Below the pieces are notes generated by a model. The model did no database searches. It saw nothing but the letters and a program-made list of their open reading frames with translations, and was not told where the DNA came from. The translations under genes were made by a program, and so were the position numbers. 64,000 bases of DNA from Symsagittifera roscoffensis (Eukaryota; Xenacoelomorpha; Acoela; Convolutidae), in NCBI RefSeq assembly GCF_963678635.1, contig NC_087067.1, positions 50,088,233 through 50,152,232 of the forward strand, in the 5' to 3' direction. Shown piece after piece: positions 62,555 to 64,000 of this stretch (positions are counted from its first letter, which is position 1; each line of letters opens with the position of its first letter).

Positions 62555-63590
62555 GAGTTAATAGTGGAGTCATACGTTGTAAGCTTAGTTTAGTCAATAG
62601 AGCTAAGTAGCAGAGTAAATTATTTGTTAAGTTGGAAAATCGACCAAAACAAACAGACTAAGTAGGATTTTAAAACGGTACCGATTTTGCAACCCCCCAA
62701 CCCCCAAATGGAAACTACCGGGGCTAGCTTTATGAAACTTATAGGACGGACACTAGAGATGATTTGACCCCGGCATGCAAAAATCCAGACCCTTCGGACC
62801 CCCGGCCCGAGGTGATAACGGTCCCCGGAAGTGTAAATGGTCCTATCAGAACTCGGAAGCTAGCGGTGGTTTTGGGCTCAAATTTTAGTATGTTGTAGGC
62901 CTAGTAAAGGGAAGCTTAAGTTTAGAATCCCAGACTCCTAGGACCCCTACTTACAGTTTTACGCCCTAAGTAAACAAACCCACCCCTAAATTCCGTAGGT
63001 CGTTTCTCGGCCTCCAATGAGTGCAGGGAGCTGAAACTTGGAGGGATGATAGGTAGTGGAAAGACACATCTTGTATTATAATTTGAACCAAATCCGGCGG
63101 TTAACACTTGAAAAACATCCCCCCAGACCGAAAATAGGCAATTTACGCGAAATGATGAACGGTAGCATAATGATTTTATTGCGGCAATGGACATAAGATA
63201 CGAACCCTGAAAAAATACCCCTAGTGAGTGAAAACTCTCCGGCGACTCCTTCCGGTGTTAATAGCCTTTTTCCGGAAAAATTTGATAATGGACCTTAGGA
63301 ATGGGATAACTTGTGAAGTATTAATGGGATATAAATGAAACTTAAATGTAGTTAGGACCCCATGGTATTCTAAACCCAAATATGGAAGTTTGATCCCGGT
63401 TGACCCCTGGGTGACCTTAAGTTGACCTTTGGATGTTTTTACCCTAAAATTGCATGGAAAACCCCGAGATTAACACCGGAAAGTGGCGTATTCCCCAGCC
63501 CAACCCCTGGAAATGAGAATGGGCCACCTTGCCAAAGTGTGGGGGAAAACTTAAATATTGGGTACTAAACATTGATTTCTACCTTAGTTT
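62555..63590. other. No gene recognised
   Basis: GC-richer than its surroundings, with several CCCC runs (AACCCCCCAACCCCC at 62691) and GACCCC-type strings. The frames on both strands have no protein features. It separates two minus-strand gypsy pieces, so it may be an old insertion. Confidence 0.55.
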
Positions 63591-63638
63591 GCATTGATTT
63601 CTATCTGAGTTGTGCATCCATTGGAGTGCAGGGTCCCC

Positions 63639-64000
63639 CTCAATGGAAGCGTGCACAGAGGGAAAGTCTGAGACTATCGTGTCCATGACACCTTGGAGTT
63701 GCGCAGGCTCTACCGATGATTGATGGTCGACAGCCCCCAATTGCATTGATTTCTAGCTGAGTTGTCCATCCATTGGAGTGAAGGGTCCCCATCATCTTCA
63801 AGGGTTTATTTCCATAATCCCTGACTTGGTCGTCCTTCGGATCTATGGGCTGGAGCTGCACGTTTTGCTTCCCTAAGAAACGTTTTAGTTCTCCGATGGT
63901 GAAAATGGAAATAGGTGATCCGCTGTAGATCCAGGCCTGCGCTCCGTGGAATGTCCATTAATTTTCAATGCTAATTTCGCAACCGCTACTTTCAACAATC
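63639..64000 (-). pseudogene. Second copy of gypsy protease-RT fragment
   Basis: Nearly identical to 58374-58740 on the same strand, with the same protease-to-RT deletion junction (IIGR followed by the motif B codons). A 48-bp piece of it (GCATTGATTTCTATCTGAGT...) is duplicated at 63591-63638. The copy runs off the window. Confidence 0.85.

Overview
This is eukaryotic DNA, almost certainly from an invertebrate animal. It holds one spliced host gene, the CAAX prenyl protease ZMPSTE24/Ste24 (five coding exons on the + strand, 49051-54582). Nearly everything else is transposable-element sequence. The phylum cannot be fixed from this window. The protease gene starts 7 nt after a 3' splice acceptor, which would suit a lineage with spliced-leader trans-splicing, but that is inference.

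Layout. (1) 1-16.4 kb: a head-to-tail array of four incomplete copies of a composite unit of about 4.6 kb. Each unit joins relics of a Ty3-type LTR and leader to a decayed Penelope-like element (PLE) on the + strand. A different, better-preserved PLE (13809-16103, - strand) sits inside the fourth copy, flanked by a 13-bp target-site duplication. Both PLE families carry a PHD-type Cys4-His-Cys3 finger inside the reverse transcriptase, between motif B and the catalytic xVDD motif. (2) 16397-48303: a giant Ty3/gypsy LTR retrotransposon of 31.9 kb with 0.92-kb LTRs. About 7.5 kb of it is a three-copy tandem duplication inside pol, so the ancestral element was about 24 kb. Its order is LTR, a 3-kb leader with CCGGAGGGGT repeats, gag, two CCHC knuckles, protease (DRG instead of DTG/DSG), RT, RNase H, a long acidic spacer, integrase (D58D35E), GPY/F domain and acidic tail. 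After pol come about 9.6 kb of extra coding sequence: a macro-domain ORF overlapping the end of pol, a long ORF with a coiled coil and a complete SGNH/GDSL-hydrolase signature, and a 4.7-kb single-frame ORF of unknown function. (3) 48.3-54.7 kb: an LTR relic, then the ZMPSTE24 gene; its fourth intron holds three related tRNA-derived SINE-like copies and a long hairpin. (4) 56-64 kb: relics of another Ty3/gypsy family on the - strand, in two copies sharing the same internal protease-to-RT deletion, with a decayed MULE transposase between them flanked by inverted arrays of a TATAGGGTAGATTAG-like unit.

The giant element is the most unusual system here: a Ty3 retrotransposon that appears to have gained a macro domain, an SGNH hydrolase and a large third ORF. 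Its frames are broken mostly by single in-frame stops rather than by heavy indel decay, and the two LTRs differ by only a few substitutions and two short indels, so it looks fairly young but inactive here. The PHD finger at one fixed RT position in two divergent PLE lineages is the second notable system. A hammerhead-ribozyme-like core near the 3' end of the minus-strand PLE fits what is known of PLEs.
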